64,000 nucleotides of DNA from Arachidicoccus terrestris (GCF_020042345.1 NZ_CP083387.1:4030001-4094000); one strand, 5' to 3'. Numbered from the stretch's first letter, positions 28,473-37,998 are shown. Program-made: numbers and translations. The notes: a model not told the origin generated them from the letters alone.

Positions 28473-31400
28473 ATGAAATCAATTTTACGCAATGCGCTAT
28501 TAAAGTCTTTCATCGCAGGTGGTTTATCGATTGCATCATTGTGCGCAATCGGGCAATCCGGTCCTGTAAAAGTAGATTTTAATATGTCTGGAAGACAGCT
28601 GGCAGAGGTTAATGAAGATGGTTATACGCCTTGGGCAGTGACAAACGGTGGGCCGGATACTTTGGTTGCGAACGGAGTCACTTTTATTGTATCCAAGGGT
28701 GTACGTGGAGACTTTTTGGCAATGACCTGGTATAAAGCAGGTGTTCAAAGCCCAAATTTTGCCCGGTTTTCAGAAGACGGCTTGTTTGTTAAAGATGGAG
28801 ATTTTGACAAAGGCAGTGAAATTCAGATGAAGATCATTGGGCTGACCGCGGGTCATCACAGCTTAATTACTTATCACAATATTACTGATAACATCTCGGC
28901 TGATCAGGCTTGCCCGATAGATATTCATTTAAATGGTGAGGAGGTAATCAGCAATCTTGTTCCGACTGTAAGGGCCCTTAAAATCACTGATTGCCAGAAA
29001 GCCCTACTTTCTTTAAATGTGGCAGAAGGTCAAGATGTTGTCATTCGTTTTATTGCAGATACGATCGGGAATCAGACTATAAAAAATCTGATCATTAACG
29101 GTTTTCAGTTAGACGGTATCAGTGCTTCTGACAAATCAAATACTCCCTTACCTGCGGATCGAAATGAACATGTTGAAACGATGGATGGCGATAATGTGCA
29201 ATTGACCTGGTCCCCTGCTGTCAGCGCCGCGAGCCACGATATATATTTTGGAACAGATTCATTGGCTGTAGCGCAAGCCGATCATAATTCACCGTTATAC
29301 AAAGGCAATCAAGCTTTAGCAGACACCACTTATGCTGTAAGTAACTTGTATAGCAGGGAGAAGTATTTCTGGCGGGTGGATGAAGTATCTGCGGATCAGA
29401 CGTATAAAGGAGATGTTTGGTATTTTAAGACCAGACAACTGGCATTCAAAGGTGCTGAAGGTTATGGACGTTTTGCCATTGGTGGCCGAGGAGGCAAAGT
29501 TGTTGAGGTGACCAATCTTAATGATGGTGGCCCTGGTAGCCTGCGAGAAGCTGTGATAAATGATATCGGGCCAAGAACCATTGTGTTTGCTGTTTCTGGA
29601 TTGATTCAGTTGAAATCCAGGCTTGTTCTCAACCAACCTCATGTCACCGTCGCAGGACAAACGGCTCCGGGTAAAGGAATCACAATCCGGTCAGCTCCTT
29701 TTGGAATCACGGGAAATGATTGTATCGTCAGGTTCGTCAGGGTTCGTTTGGGAGGAGGGACCACCTATGATGGTATGGGGCTTACAGGAGCGGACAATAG
29801 TATTATGGACCACTGCTCCATTAGCTGGACAATTGACGAAGCGTTTAGTTCAAGAGGAGCTCACAACATTACTTTACAACGGACATTGATCTCTGAAGCA
29901 TTAAATGCTGCAGGCCATCAGAATTATCCTCCCGGAACGGAACACGGATATGCTGCAACCATTGGAGGAGATATCGGCAGCTTCCATCATAACTTGCTGG
30001 CAGATTGTTATGGCCGTAACTGGAGTCTTGGGGGAGGCCTGACGGGTGACGGCTATTATAGCGGTCGTATGGATATCTCCAATAATGTTGTTTATAATTG
30101 GGGGCATAGAGCTACAGACGGCGGAGCTAAGGAAGTTAATTTCGTAAACAATTATTATAAACCCGGTGCTGGAACTGATTTTTTTTATGCCTTTAATGCG
30201 CAACACGAAGGCGTTGGCCTTGGAATGCAGCGCTGTTTTTTTAATGGAAATGTCATGCCGGGACATTTTGATGAATCTAATCAGACGGCCGGCAGAAAAG
30301 CTAGTTACAGCAATGGTGATACCAGCAGTTATGAGACTTTTGTTAACGAACCGTTTTTCCCTAATTACATAGGGCTGCAGACGGCTGAAAATGCGTATAA
30401 AGACGTGTTATCAGATGTAGGCTGTTATATCCCAACATTAGATGATCATGATATTCGGATTATCAAAGAGACCCTCAATGGAACCTACTCCGTGGTCGGC
30501 AGCGTAACCGGTAAAAAAGGCTTTCCTGATAATGAAGCCGATGCGGGCGGATTTGAAGACTATCCTGAAATTCACCGACCTGACAATTGGGATAGTGATC
30601 ATGATGGCTTACCTGATTGGTGGGAGTCAATAAACGGGCTTAATCCAAATTCTGCACCAGGTGATTTTTCAGATAGCAATGCCGATGATGACAGAGATGG
30701 ATTCACCAACCTGGAGGATTATCTAGGGTGGATGGCAACACCGCATGCAAGTGGCCCGAAAAATAGATCTATCCGGGTTAACTTAAAAGCTTTGGCCAGA
30801 GGATATGGCTTAGGCCCAACGTTTACTGTTACAGGAACGACTAACGGAACTGTTATAATAAATCAGGATAGTATCGCGGTCTTTACGCCTGCAAGAGGCC
30901 ATAATGCAAACGGATCAGGTTATGAAACCGGAAGCTTTACCTTCAAGGTACAGGACGCCATGGGAAGTGTAATGGAACGGGAAGTTAACCTGGTTACAGG
31001 TGTCAACCTGGCCTCCTCTACTGGTATTTCTGATTTTACTGCGATCCGGTTAAACCAGAAAAATGTAAAATTAAACTGGATAACTCAATCAGAACAGTCA
31101 AATAAATATTTTCAAGTCCAGAAAAGTGTTAGCTTTTCGGGACCGTTTAAAGACGCAGGGCCTATGATTTTATCCAAGGCCGAAAACGGTACTAGTACGA
31201 CACCTCTACGTTATAATGTGGTTGACGCTAACAATGCGACATCTTCAACCTTTTATAGAATTCTCCAAACCGCCCAAAATGGTAAGCAGACCTATTCGGA
31301 TGTCCAAATGGTGTTGGGCGCGGGAACGAACACAAGTGCAGATATCAAAATCTGGCCAGTTCCCAGCCCGGGACAAGTAAACATTGATCTAAAAAGGATA

Positions 31401-31577
31401 AATGTTAAGACTCGTATATGTGTTTATGATTTGAGAGGACTCCTTGTATTGGACCAGATAGCACAACCTGCCAGTCAAAAGGGGATTGTTTTAAAAACGA
31501 AAGGTATCTATTTAATAAAAGTATTGAGCGCTGAAGATAGCCAGCCGCTTTATCAGGGAAAGATTATTATTAAGTAA
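28473..31577 (+). CDS. Secreted pectate lyase with T9SS sorting domain
   Basis: Multi-domain extracellular protein of 1034 residues. A signal peptide (MKSILRNALLKSFIAGG... CAIGQ) precedes an N-terminal beta-sandwich (about 30-220), a fibronectin type III-like domain (about 235-315), then a PL1-type pectate lyase beta-helix from about residue 324 (FKGAEGYGRFAIGGRGG, GPRTIVFAVSG, MDHCSISWTIDEAFS). Calcium-binding thrombospondin-3/dockerin-like Asp repeats lie at about 702-755 (DSDHDGLPDWWE, DDDRDGFTNLEDY), then further beta domains and a C-terminal T9SS type A domain from about 956 (IKIWPVPSPGQ... GIYLIKVLS). It should cleave polygalacturonate by beta-elimination outside the cell. GTG 28437 is in frame but ATG 28473 starts the signal peptide. 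Confidence 0.9.
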   Translation: MKSILRNALLKSFIAGGLSIASLCAIGQSGPVKVDFNMSGRQLAEVNEDGYTPWAVTNGGPDTLVANGVTFIVSKGVRGDFLAMTWYKAGVQSPNFARFSEDGLFVKDGDFDKGSEIQMKIIGLTAGHHSLITYHNITDNISADQACPIDIHLNGEEVISNLVPTVRALKITDCQKALLSLNVAEGQDVVIRFIADTIGNQTIKNLIINGFQLDGISASDKSNTPLPADRNEHVETMDGDNVQLTWSPAVSAASHDIYFGTDSLAVAQADHNSPLYKGNQALADTTYAVSNLYSREKYFWRVDEVSADQTYKGDVWYFKTRQLAFKGAEGYGRFAIGGRGGKVVEVTNLNDGGPGSLREAVINDIGPRTIVFAVSGLIQLKSRLVLNQPHVTVAGQTAPGKGITIRSAPFGITGNDCIVRFVRVRLGGGTTYDGMGLTGADNSIMDHCSISWTIDEAFSSRGAHNITLQRTLISEALNAAGHQNYPPGTEHGYAATIGGDIGSFHHNLLADCYGRNWSLGGGLTGDGYYSGRMDISNNVVYNWGHRATDGGAKEVNFVNNYYKPGAGTDFFYAFNAQHEGVGLGMQRCFFNGNVMPGHFDESNQTAGRKASYSNGDTSSYETFVNEPFFPNYIGLQTAENAYKDVLSDVGCYIPTLDDHDIRIIKETLNGTYSVVGSVTGKKGFPDNEADAGGFEDYPEIHRPDNWDSDHDGLPDWWESINGLNPNSAPGDFSDSNADDDRDGFTNLEDYLGWMATPHASGPKNRSIRVNLKALARGYGLGPTFTVTGTTNGTVIINQDSIAVFTPARGHNANGSGYETGSFTFKVQDAMGSVMEREVNLVTGVNLASSTGISDFTAIRLNQKNVKLNWITQSEQSNKYFQVQKSVSFSGPFKDAGPMILSKAENGTSTTPLRYNVVDANNATSSTFYRILQTAQNGKQTYSDVQMVLGAGTNTSADIKIWPVPSPGQVNIDLKRINVKTRICVYDLRGLLVLDQIAQPASQKGIVLKTKGIYLIKVLSAEDSQPLYQGKIIIK

Positions 31578-31597
31578 GAAGAAGATGATGATGTAAC

Positions 31598-31635
31598 AAA
31601 ACAGGAGATATAGTTCAATCTATACCTCCTGTTTT
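31598..31635. terminator. Bidirectional terminator between lyase and asparaginase genes
   Basis: 16-base arms with one mismatch (31598-31613 and 31620-31635; aaaacaggag / ctcctgtttt at the base), 6-base loop, A and T tracts at the ends, located between two convergent stop codons. Confidence 0.75.
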
Positions 31636-31652
31636 AAATATATTCTATAGTA

Positions 31653-32687
31653 TCAGAACATCGAGGCTGAAGCAATCAATTCATTATTGATTTTAGCATC
31701 TTGCCTGGCATAACTAAATCCTTTTTGGATAGCATAAGCGCCTACTTGACCTTGTTTATTCAGCGCGATGAAGGCTACTTGAAATGTTTTTGCCTTCGTA
31801 TGACCGGTTCGGCTGACGATTCTTTCAACGGCTAGCTTACAGGCTTTATCCGGCGATAAGCCTTGGCGCATAAATTCTACCACCAGATGTGTTCCGGCAG
31901 ATTTAATGACTTCTTCTCCCAATCCCGTTGAGACTGCCGCGCCATAAGCATTGTCTACATAAAGCCCGGCACCGATAATGGGGGAGTCTCCTACCCGCCC
32001 CCTTACTTTAAAGGCCATTCCGCTAGTCGTACAGCTGCCACTCAGGTTGCCTGCCTGATCTAACGCAAGCATGCCGATTGTATCATGATTCCAGTCTCCG
32101 TTGTCCAGTTTAAGGGGTGCAAAGGCACTTTTATGACCACCTTCTGATTGTTCAATATTAATTTCGGGTTTATATTCTGATTTTTTCAGCCATTCTGTGT
32201 AGGCTTTTCTCGCCGATGGGGACAGCTCCTGAGGCTCTAGAGGAAATCCTTCGGCAACGGCAAACTCTTGTGCCCCCGCTCCGGCCAGTAACACATGTGG
32301 CGTCTTTTCCATAACCCGCCTGGCGACACTAATAGGGTGTTTAATGCGTTCTATGGCTGCTACAGCTCCTGCGTTGCCATGTTCATCCATAATTGAAGCA
32401 TCGAGGGTAACAATTCCGTCCCTATCGGGGTTTGCTCCAAGACCTACACAGCAATTGATACTGGATTCGGTAACCATGACTCCCCTTTCTACTGCATCCA
32501 GTGCTCGTCCTCCTTTGGATAAAATTTTCCAGGCATCCACATTGGCAGCGATGCCGGCGTCCCAGGTTGAGATGACGACAGGCTTAGTAATAGCTCGTAG
32601 TGAGTTGTTTTTGCCAAAACTTGCTGAGGAGATTATTCCTCCGAGGCCCAGTGTGCTGAGCTGTAAAAATCTTCTACGTGGTAACAT
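31653..32687 (-). CDS. Glycosylasparaginase (N4-(beta-N-acetylglucosaminyl)-L-asparaginase)
   Basis: N-terminal-nucleophile hydrolase of 344 residues that splits the GlcNAc-Asn bond left after proteolysis of N-glycoproteins. The precursor self-cleaves before the nucleophile Thr203 in HDTIGMLALD, giving alpha and beta chains; STWDAGIAANV and CVGLGANPDRDGIVTLDASIM are alpha-chain signatures. A twin-arginine-type signal (PRRRFLQLSTLGLGG) points to Tat export, as in the Elizabethkingia enzyme. The frame extends 21 codons upstream, but ATG at 32685-32687 places RRR at the N-terminus as expected. It is divergent from the GH95 gene; both may degrade glycoproteins. Plain L-asparaginase of the same fold is the alternative. 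Confidence 0.88.
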   Translation of the reverse strand: MLPRRRFLQLSTLGLGGIISSASFGKNNSLRAITKPVVISTWDAGIAANVDAWKILSKGGRALDAVERGVMVTESSINCCVGLGANPDRDGIVTLDASIMDEHGNAGAVAAIERIKHPISVARRVMEKTPHVLLAGAGAQEFAVAEGFPLEPQELSPSARKAYTEWLKKSEYKPEINIEQSEGGHKSAFAPLKLDNGDWNHDTIGMLALDQAGNLSGSCTTSGMAFKVRGRVGDSPIIGAGLYVDNAYGAAVSTGLGEEVIKSAGTHLVVEFMRQGLSPDKACKLAVERIVSRTGHTKAKTFQVAFIALNKQGQVGAYAIQKGFSYARQDAKINNELIASASMF

Positions 32688-32791
32688 AATAATAATAGTA
32701 TAAGTTATTGTCAGGATTTTGGTAAACATTTCCTGACGCAAATTGTACATTTACGCTGATAAGCGCGGGTTAAAGCTAAAAAAAATATCCA

Positions 32792-35308
32792 ATGTTCATT
32801 CAAATTTTTTCCAGGCATAGAAGAAATCTATTATTATTAGGACTATTGCTTTTTTTGTCAGGAGGTCTAACTGCAACGACACTGTCTTCTGGCACGAATG
32901 CGTTTATAGATAGCAATATGACTCCGGATCTGACCGTTCTTTTTACTCGGCCGGCCGATGTTTTTACACAGGCAATACCTTTAGGAAACGGAAGGTTGGG
33001 TGCTATGGTATTTGGGAGAACTGATACAGAGCGTATTGCGCTCAATGAAATTACGTTGTGGTCGGGTGGCCCCCAGGACGGCGATCGTAAAGACGCTTAT
33101 CAATATCTTAAGCCCATCCAGAACTATTTATTAAAGGGGGAGAATAAAAAGGCTCAGGACCTCCTTCAAAAACATTTTACAGCACTGGGAAAAGGAACCG
33201 GGTCTGGGAATGGAGCCAATGACCCCTATGGCTCTTATCAGACTGCAGGAGACCTACTGATTAAATGGAATAAAAAGGCATCTGTCATTACAGATTATAG
33301 GCGAACCCTGTATTTAGGTCAGGCGAAGGCCGTGGTGAGCTATATTCGAGACGGTTATCGGGTAAAAGAAGAAGTATTTTCCGACCGGTTGAATGATATT
33401 ACGTGGGTGCGTTTATCCACTGTTGATCCGGAGGGCCTTAAGCTATCAATTTCCCTAGACAGGAAGGAAAATATACAGTCAATTCAAGTAAAAGATAGCC
33501 GTATATTAATGAAGGGCCAACTGCCTGATGGCAATAAGCCCGGGATGCGTTATATAAACCTATTAAATGCGCGCGTGGATAAAGGTCAGTTAATTACCCG
33601 AGATAGTAGCCTCGAAGTGAAAGGTGCCAGTACCTGTGTTATTCAACTCGATACGCGTACCGATTATGATCCGAGCACTGGCATTTGCCTTCCTGAAAAG
33701 AATTTAGAGGAGAAGAGCCGATTCGTCCTTGCGAAGAACGCAACAGTCAGCTTTGCACATGCGCTTGCTGCCAATACGAAGGATTACCTCACTTTGTTTG
33801 ACCGGTGCCGTTTAAGGATTCCTGCCGGTAAAGAGCTAGCTGCGTTGAAAACTATGCCTACTGAGCGAAGATTAATTCGCTATTATAAAGGCAATAGCGA
33901 TCCGACACTTCCGGTCCTTTATTTTAATTTTGGCCGATACCTGTTAATCAGCTCATCCAGACCTGGATTACTACCCGCCAATTTGCAAGGACTCTGGGCT
34001 GTTGAATACCAAGCGCCCTGGAATGCTGACTATCATTTAAATATCAATCTGCAGATGAATTATTGGCTGGCTGAAACAACCAATCTTTCTGATTTAGCCG
34101 ATCCGTTGTTCCGGTTTACGAAACACCTGGTACCTAATGGGGAAAAAACAGCCTGGAATTATTACAGGGCCAAGGGCTGGGTTGCGCATGTTGCCACAAA
34201 TCCCTGGTTTTTTACATCTCCGGGTGAAGGCGCTGCCTGGGGATCCACACTTACCGGTGGTGCTTGGTTATGTGATCACATCTGGGAGCATTTCCGGTTT
34301 ACTAAAGACACGGCCTTCCTAAAAGATTATTATAACGTATTAAAAGGTGCTGCCAGATTTTTAAGCAGTATTTTGATTAGGGAGCCTCAGCATGGCTGGC
34401 TGGTGACAGCGCCATCTAACTCTCCGGAGAATGCTTATAGGATGCCCGGCGGGTTCGAGGGGCAGACATGTATGGGGCCTACTATGGATATGCAAATCTC
34501 TCGCGATATCTTCTCTGCGACAATCCAGGCCTCCAAAATACTCGGAAAAGACAAAATATGGGCAGACAGTTTGCGGATTATTTATGCACAATTAGCTCCT
34601 GATCAGATCAGCTCTACGGATGGCGGGGTGCAGGAATGGCTTAATGACTGGCCATCTACAGATCCACATCACCGGCATACTTCACAGCTATTCGGCCTTT
34701 ACCCATATGATGAGATCACTCCCTGGGGTACACCAGAACTGGCAAAGGCTGCCAGAAAGACCCTGGAGCTGAGAGGGGATGGCGGCACCGGCTGGTCCAG
34801 AGCATGGAAAATTAGCTTTTGGGCCAGGCTAGGCGATGGAGATCACGCCTTTAAGCTACTAAAAGGGTTACTTACGCCAGTGACAGATCTGGAACTCAAA
34901 ATGAAAGGCGGCGCCGGGACCTATCCCAATTTATTTGATGCGCACCCTCCGTTCCAAATCGATGGTAATTTTGGCGCAGTAGCTGGTATCGCTGAGATGC
35001 TATTACAGAGTCACGGTAAAGAGGAAGTCATTCGTTTTTTACCTGCATTACCTTCGGGTAAGGATTGGGCAGAAGGAGAAATTAAGGGAATCGCAGCCAG
35101 AGGTGGGTTTCATGTAGATTTTTGCTGGAAAGGCCATCGCGTGGTCAAAGCGACGATTAAAGCGCAAAAAACAGGCGTTTGCCGTGTTTTATTACCCGAA
35201 GGGCTCCATTTATATAATAGCGAGGGACGAAAATTAAAAGCTGTGCACTTAAGTGAGGGAGTGGCAGAGTTTAAGGCAGTTAGCGGCCTGACCTACAACC
35301 TTCATTAA
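32792..35308 (+). CDS. GH95 alpha-L-fucosidase (or alpha-L-galactosidase)
   Basis: Glycoside hydrolase family 95 enzyme of 838 residues, exported by an N-terminal signal (RRNLLLLGLLLFLSGGLTA). GH95 enzymes invert terminal alpha-1,2-linked L-fucose or L-galactose on host or plant glycans. The N-terminal domain opens with FTQAIPLGNGRLGAMVFG and the (alpha/alpha)6 barrel keeps the key residues of the characterised enzyme: Asn418 and Asn420 (HLNINLQMNYW), Glu546 (SNSPENAY) and Asp724 (QIDGNFGA). Length is standard. It is divergent from the glycosylasparaginase gene, 104 bases away, suggesting joint control. No T9SS tail, so probably periplasmic or surface-retained. Confidence 0.92.
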   Translation: MFIQIFSRHRRNLLLLGLLLFLSGGLTATTLSSGTNAFIDSNMTPDLTVLFTRPADVFTQAIPLGNGRLGAMVFGRTDTERIALNEITLWSGGPQDGDRKDAYQYLKPIQNYLLKGENKKAQDLLQKHFTALGKGTGSGNGANDPYGSYQTAGDLLIKWNKKASVITDYRRTLYLGQAKAVVSYIRDGYRVKEEVFSDRLNDITWVRLSTVDPEGLKLSISLDRKENIQSIQVKDSRILMKGQLPDGNKPGMRYINLLNARVDKGQLITRDSSLEVKGASTCVIQLDTRTDYDPSTGICLPEKNLEEKSRFVLAKNATVSFAHALAANTKDYLTLFDRCRLRIPAGKELAALKTMPTERRLIRYYKGNSDPTLPVLYFNFGRYLLISSSRPGLLPANLQGLWAVEYQAPWNADYHLNINLQMNYWLAETTNLSDLADPLFRFTKHLVPNGEKTAWNYYRAKGWVAHVATNPWFFTSPGEGAAWGSTLTGGAWLCDHIWEHFRFTKDTAFLKDYYNVLKGAARFLSSILIREPQHGWLVTAPSNSPENAYRMPGGFEGQTCMGPTMDMQISRDIFSATIQASKILGKDKIWADSLRIIYAQLAPDQISSTDGGVQEWLNDWPSTDPHHRHTSQLFGLYPYDEITPWGTPELAKAARKTLELRGDGGTGWSRAWKISFWARLGDGDHAFKLLKGLLTPVTDLELKMKGGAGTYPNLFDAHPPFQIDGNFGAVAGIAEMLLQSHGKEEVIRFLPALPSGKDWAEGEIKGIAARGGFHVDFCWKGHRVVKATIKAQKTGVCRVLLPEGLHLYNSEGRKLKAVHLSEGVAEFKAVSGLTYNLH

Positions 35309-35384
35309 TGGAATGATTGCTACTGATGGTCAATTGATAGCAGGGTTTTAAGGTTTTGAAGCTATGTTTTACCAGAAAGATGGT

Positions 35385-35392
35385 TACTTTTG
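35385..35392 (+). promoter_or_regulatory. -7 element of the OXA-like lipoprotein gene
   Basis: TACTTTTG, exact TAnnTTTG match, 13 bases before the ATG at 35406; a TTTG at 35355-35358 could be a distant -33. It rules out an in-frame start at 35364. Confidence 0.5.
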
Positions 35393-35405
35393 CGAAAATT
35401 TAAAT

Positions 35406-36197
35406 ATGAAGTTTTTAGGTTCCATATTATTGACTGCCGCTGTGATTTCAGGTATTCTGGGCGGTTGCACGCTGAATAATGTTGATCAGGATGACGCTGC
35501 GGCAACCTATTTTAAAGAAAATAACCTAAAAGGAACTTTCGCCTTACTGGATAATGTCCATGAATTGTTTACCGTGTATAACCTTAAAAGGTATCGGGAT
35601 TCAGCGTATGCGCCTGGCGGAACTTTTCAGTTGTTGACTACGCTGCTGGGAATAGAAACAGGGCGTTATTTAGATGATAAGAGCCTTATTACTGTTGGGA
35701 CGGACACGGTGACACTCGGTGACGCCTTTGTTAAAGGCAATGATGCAGCGATGGCTAAGGTGGCAGCCCGCATCGGTAAAGATACTTTGCAGTATTGGAT
35801 GGACTCTTTACATTACGGTAAAGCGAAGATGGTCAGTGACAGCGAACAGATCTGGAAGAATGACTCTTTAAAAATTACACCAGATGAGCAGTTGGGTCTT
35901 TTCGCAAAGCTTTATTTTGTAAAATTACCATTCCAGAAGCGCACACAGCAAATGGTGCGTAAGCTCATGATCCGGGAAGATAATTCGTTGTATTCCCTTG
36001 CCTATAAGGCCTCCTGGGACCTGCTCCCTTCGGGAAAATATATAGGTTGGATCACTGGCTGGGTAGAAGAAAATAAGCATATTTACTTTTTTGTCATCAA
36101 CGCTGAGCCCATCAGCGGCCGACCGGCACAGGGCGCGCTGATTAAAACGGCTAAAGATATATTGAAGCATTACGGCTTTTTCGAGGGTAAAAAATAG
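35406..36197 (+). CDS. Class D beta-lactamase-like lipoprotein lacking catalytic residues
   Basis: Lipoprotein of 263 residues (signal ending ILGGC, Cys21) whose whole length follows the class D (OXA) serine beta-lactamase fold. Landmarks are YAPGGTFQLLTTLLGIETG, AARIGKDTLQYWMDSLHYG and YIGWITGWVEENKHIYFFVINAE. The catalytic motifs are altered: Ser-x-x-Lys reads G72-T-F-Q75, Ser-x-Val reads G111-N-D113 and Lys-Thr-Gly reads K201-A-S203. It should therefore not hydrolyse or be acylated by beta-lactams and may be a binding or scaffold protein. ATG 35406 is chosen from the signal peptide and promoter. BatB and BatC genes follow 81 bases later in the same direction. Confidence 0.75.
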   Translation: MKFLGSILLTAAVISGILGGCTLNNVDQDDAAATYFKENNLKGTFALLDNVHELFTVYNLKRYRDSAYAPGGTFQLLTTLLGIETGRYLDDKSLITVGTDTVTLGDAFVKGNDAAMAKVAARIGKDTLQYWMDSLHYGKAKMVSDSEQIWKNDSLKITPDEQLGLFAKLYFVKLPFQKRTQQMVRKLMIREDNSLYSLAYKASWDLLPSGKYIGWITGWVEENKHIYFFVINAEPISGRPAQGALIKTAKDILKHYGFFEGKK

Positions 36198-36278
36198 GCG
36201 AAGCAAAAGTTAAAATCCCTTAACCCTTTTTTTCTTTTGTTTTTTTAAAATAGATTGCAGGCAGCAAGGCAAAAATCT

Positions 36279-37283
36279 ATGTTATCATTTGCACATCCTG
36301 TTTATTTGTGGTGCCTGATTGTTCTTATACCACTGATTTTCCTGTTTTATGCGTTGCTAAAATGGAAAAAAACGGTGGCGGGATCGTTAGGCGATAAAAA
36401 ATTAGTGGCCAGGCTTCTTAAGTCCTATGATGCCCGGAAGTTCAAGTTAAAATTTTATTTGATTTTTCTGGCATTGGCGCTCACGGTCCTGGCGGCCGCG
36501 GGTCTTCGCGCGCCTTCTGAAAAAGGGCAGGAAAAATCGGCGGGTATCGATATTGTCATTGCACTGGACGTCAGTAAAAGCATGTTAAGCCAGGATATTA
36601 AACCCACTAGATTAGACCGGGCCAAACAATTGATTCGTTCCCTTACCGCCAACCTGAATAATAACCGGGTTGGCCTTGTTGTCTTTGCCGGTCAGGCGAT
36701 TCTCCAGATGCCATTAACCAATGATGTTGGTGCTGTCAATATGTTTTTACCGAATGTCAATACAGATATGATACCCATACAGGGAACTGCTGTGGGTGCG
36801 GCTTTGATGAGCTCAGAGGCCGCCCTGCATTCTCCTGATAAAAAGCATAAGGCCATTATCCTCATGACAGACGGTGAGACACACGATAAACAGACAGCAC
36901 AGGCAATCAGTCAACTTTATGCGAATGGTATAACGGTTTTTACGATTGGTATTGGTACCCCTAAGGGAGCGCCCATTTTTGATCCTGCTACAGGTCAGGA
37001 TAAAAAAGATAAGGATGGTAATATTGTGATCTCTAAACTTAATGAACAGGAGCTTAAAGAGATCGCTTCTAAAACGGGCGGCAGTTATATACTTTTGAAC
37101 AATAATCAGGATGCCATTCAGCAAATAACAGATCGCATTAATAAGATGGAAAAGAAGATTATTGTTTCGGGAAAGGTGGGTAGCCGTAATTTTTATCAAT
37201 ATTTTCCTATATTTATTGGCGTAGCTTTATTGCTGCTGATTATTGATTTGTTTATTACAGAAAGAAAACCTGGTAGAATTTGA
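36279..37283 (+). CDS. BatB-like VWA-domain membrane protein
   Basis: Inner-membrane protein of 334 residues with a von Willebrand A domain, of the Bat (Bacteroides aerotolerance) type. N-terminal transmembrane helices (about 9-27 and 58-74) precede the VWA domain with a complete MIDAS: D97-V-S99-K-S101 (LDVSKSM), Thr in QGTAVGAAL and Asp in LMTDGETH. A C-terminal helix (about 308-326) gives the usual topology with the domain in the periplasm. The BatC-like TPR gene overlaps its stop codon. Bat proteins are linked to stress tolerance and envelope processes, but their mechanism is unsettled. MoxR, BatA, BatD and BatE are not nearby. ATG 36279 is preferred over TTG 36255. Confidence 0.85.
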   Translation: MLSFAHPVYLWCLIVLIPLIFLFYALLKWKKTVAGSLGDKKLVARLLKSYDARKFKLKFYLIFLALALTVLAAAGLRAPSEKGQEKSAGIDIVIALDVSKSMLSQDIKPTRLDRAKQLIRSLTANLNNNRVGLVVFAGQAILQMPLTNDVGAVNMFLPNVNTDMIPIQGTAVGAALMSSEAALHSPDKKHKAIILMTDGETHDKQTAQAISQLYANGITVFTIGIGTPKGAPIFDPATGQDKKDKDGNIVISKLNEQELKEIASKTGGSYILLNNNQDAIQQITDRINKMEKKIIVSGKVGSRNFYQYFPIFIGVALLLLIIDLFITERKPGRI

Positions 37284-37948
37284 AGAAGATACTCCCCATA
37301 ATAGGATTATGCCTGTTTACCGGCTTTTCTGCTTTTGCGCAAAAGGGGAACAGAGATGTATACTTTGGCAATAAAGCCTACAGAGAGGGAGATTTAAAGA
37401 CCGCGGTTGCCAAATATGAAGCTGCGTTGAAAGCCAATCCGGAAAATAATGCGGCTCGCGTCAACCTGGCCATTGCGCAAAGCAAACTGAAAGCTACAGA
37501 CGCTTCTGTTAAAAACTTTGATCTGGCCCTGAAAGAAAATAAAAGTAATGCTGCTATGGAAACCCGGCTTAATTATGATAAAGGGGTTACACTGGCAAAG
37601 GACAAGAAATACCAGGAAGCTATAGACGCCTTTAAAAAGGTGCTTAGAAATACGCCGGAAGACAATGATGCCAGGGAAAACCTGCAAAAAGCACTCAATG
37701 AATTAAAGAAGCAGCAACAGCAAAAAAAGCCACAACAGAATAAGGATAAAAAAGACCAGCAGAAAAAGCAACAAGAGAAGCAGCAACAACAAAAAAAACA
37801 GCAACAAAAGCAAAATCAACAACAAAAAATGAGTAAAGAGCAGGCCGATAAGCTGCTCCAAGCACTGCGCAATCAGGAAAAGGATACCCGTAAAAAATTG
37901 CAGAAGAAAACGAATGGAGCTCCGCCAGTCAATGGGGAAGACTGGTAA
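37280..37948 (+). CDS. BatC-like TPR protein
   Basis: Exported tetratricopeptide-repeat protein of 222 residues. The TTG start overlaps the TGA stop of the BatB-like gene (TTGA), a sign of translational coupling; the signal peptide MKKILPIIGLCLFTGFSAFAQ begins exactly there. Three TPR units follow (about 28-135; GNKAYREGDLKTAVAKYEAA and AIDAFKKVLRNTPEDNDARE), then a strongly Gln/Lys-rich low-complexity stretch (about 143-185) and a short helical tail. This layout matches BatC of the aerotolerance operon, thought to act with BatB in the periplasm. The poly-Q/K stretch is common in the family and varies in length. Confidence 0.85.
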   Translation: MKKILPIIGLCLFTGFSAFAQKGNRDVYFGNKAYREGDLKTAVAKYEAALKANPENNAARVNLAIAQSKLKATDASVKNFDLALKENKSNAAMETRLNYDKGVTLAKDKKYQEAIDAFKKVLRNTPEDNDARENLQKALNELKKQQQQKKPQQNKDKKDQQKKQQEKQQQQKKQQQKQNQQQKMSKEQADKLLQALRNQEKDTRKKLQKKTNGAPPVNGEDW

Positions 37949-37972
37949 ATTGATTTTGGTACGATACTACAA

Positions 37973-37998
37973 AATGGAGGACTTTAGGGTCCTCCATT
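37973..37998. terminator. Hairpin between convergent batC-like and CoA-transferase genes
   Basis: Perfect 10-base stem aatggaggac (37973-37982) / gtcctccatt (37989-37998), 6-base loop. Neither side has a long U-run, so termination is likely but not certain. Confidence 0.55.

Noticed and set aside
35406-36197. Calling the OXA-like gene an active beta-lactamase or resistance gene
   Set aside because: The serine, both lysine-bearing motifs and the KTG motif are altered, so hydrolysis is not expected.
37700-37835. Repetitive caacaa/aaaaag DNA considered as a tandem repeat array
   Set aside because: It is the Gln/Lys-rich coding stretch of the BatC-like protein, usual in that family, with no fixed repeat unit.
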